Program-made: the position numbers and the translations under genes
Assembly (NCBI RefSeq): GCF_000952855.1
Contig: NZ_JSVU01000004.1
Coordinates: 186,001 to 250,000, forward strand
DNA length: 64,000 nucleotides
Source of the DNA: Aequorivita vladivostokensis
GTDB lineage: Bacteria; Bacteroidota; Bacteroidia; Flavobacteriales; Flavobacteriaceae
Direction: 5' to 3'
The notes under the pieces: model-generated
Databases searched by the model: none
The model's input: only the letters and a program-made list of their open reading frames with translations
What the model was told of the DNA's origin: nothing
Shown here: positions 63,620 through 64,000 of the stretch, one piece after another
How positions within the stretch are numbered: the stretch's first letter is position 1
Layout: each line of letters starts with the position of its first letter

Positions 63620-64000
63620 ATGTCCCTAAAATCCGTTTCCGCTAAAATATTCTCAAAAATTGTCGCGCTCCGAATTCAAAAGTGGGCCAAGAATCCCGTT
63701 GAAACACAACAAAAGGTTTTTGAAAAATTAATTTCAGAAGCAAAGAATACTGCTTTCGGGAAAGACCACGATTTTAAAAACATAATCTCATTTGAAGATT
63801 TTGCGGCGAAAGTACCCATTCGCGATTACGAAGAATTGAAACCTTATGTAGAACGTGTAGTTTCAGGGGAAGAAAACATATTGTGGCCCGGCAAGCCGCT
63901 CTATTTTGCCAAAACTTCCGGAACTACTTCGGGCGCCAAATACATTCCGCTTACCAAGGAATCCATGCCCCACCATATTGAGGCTGCGCGCAACGCAATT
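63620..64000 (+). CDS. GH3 auxin-responsive promoter family protein, 5' part (runs off the window)
   Basis: 127 codons are present, in frame to the last base. The N-terminus MSLKSVSAKIFSKIVALRIQ and KTSGTTSGAKYIPLTKESMP, the ATP-binding SGTTSG of the adenylate-forming superfamily, identify a GH3-like acyl-acid-amido synthetase. Bacterial GH3 proteins of this type are common in Bacteroidota, but substrates are unknown. It lies 6 bp after the M23 peptidase, so the two are co-transcribed. Confidence 0.9.
   Translation, partial: MSLKSVSAKIFSKIVALRIQKWAKNPVETQQKVFEKLISEAKNTAFGKDHDFKNIISFEDFAAKVPIRDYEELKPYVERVVSGEENILWPGKPLYFAKTSGTTSGAKYIPLTKESMPHHIEAARNAI

Noticed and set aside
1-64000. CRISPR arrays, rRNA genes, complete insertion sequences
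   Set aside because: No regularly spaced repeats with unique spacers, no rRNA-like sequence, and no transposase with terminal repeats apart from the RAYT gene.

Overview
The window is chromosomal DNA from a member of the Bacteroidota, almost certainly a Flavobacteriaceae species; the genus cannot be fixed from sequence alone. The evidence is the repeated Bacteroidota -7 promoter box (TAnnTTTG) in front of many genes, a type IX secretion C-terminal sorting domain, a TonB-dependent receptor with a carboxypeptidase-like regulatory domain, the lineage families DUF4175 and DUF4837, and AT-rich spacers around moderately AT-rich genes. About 65 protein genes are supported, together with two tRNAs (one CAT, probably Ile2; one Cys), several strong hairpin terminators, and several families of palindromic repeats. 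No rRNA operon, CRISPR array, prophage or complete insertion sequence is visible.

Layout. 1-8.7 kb: the 3' end of pheS, two small genes, an orphan ABC ATPase, a reductase, a FUSC-type membrane protein, a GreA/GreB-like protein translationally coupled to mtgA, and a FAD oxidoreductase. 8.8-14.5 kb: a fatty-acid and ribosome cluster on the minus strand (pdxA, yceD, rpmF, fabH, accB, accC), then ribE and a small surface protein. 15-25.9 kb: mce, rbfA with a lolC/E-like permease, dusB, a TonB receptor, lepA, two paralogous cysteine-rich lipoproteins and a cation:proton antiporter. 26-35.7 kb: an MBL hydrolase, a coupled S8 protease and M1 aminopeptidase, a RAYT transposase between REP-like palindromes, rnpA, a DUF4349 lipoprotein, a C-terminal processing protease and a sterol-desaturase-like hydroxylase. 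35.8-45.4 kb: an acetyltransferase, a CDF transporter, rpiB, a 584-bp AT-rich spacer with DnaA-box-like motifs, rnr, a LysE transporter, folB, glnS and a three-gene YtxH/holin-like envelope operon. 45.4-64 kb: an SPFH protein, gltX carrying an in-frame palindromic insertion, a T9SS cargo protein, DUF4175, ybeY, mnmG bracketed by two parS sites, a methyltransferase, holB, pgk, an MltD-like transglycosylase, DUF4837, tatA, an M23 peptidase and the start of a GH3 family gene.

How it fits together. Most genes are housekeeping: tRNA charging and modification, ribosome biogenesis, fatty-acid initiation, and cell-wall turnover (mtgA, mltD, M23). Two near-perfect parS sites flank mnmG, a third degenerate one lies in mltD, and an AT-rich spacer 16 kb away carries DnaA-box-like words and a repeated GTTAACAAC 9-mer. 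I infer that the window is close to the chromosome origin. The clearest non-standard layer is palindromic repeat DNA: the RAYT/REP locus ahead of rnpA, a related-looking palindrome pair inside gltX, a 16-bp C-rich hairpin, a double hairpin before the ABC gene, and a CAAATTCCAAA-type repeat that also forms the C-terminal codons of mtgA.
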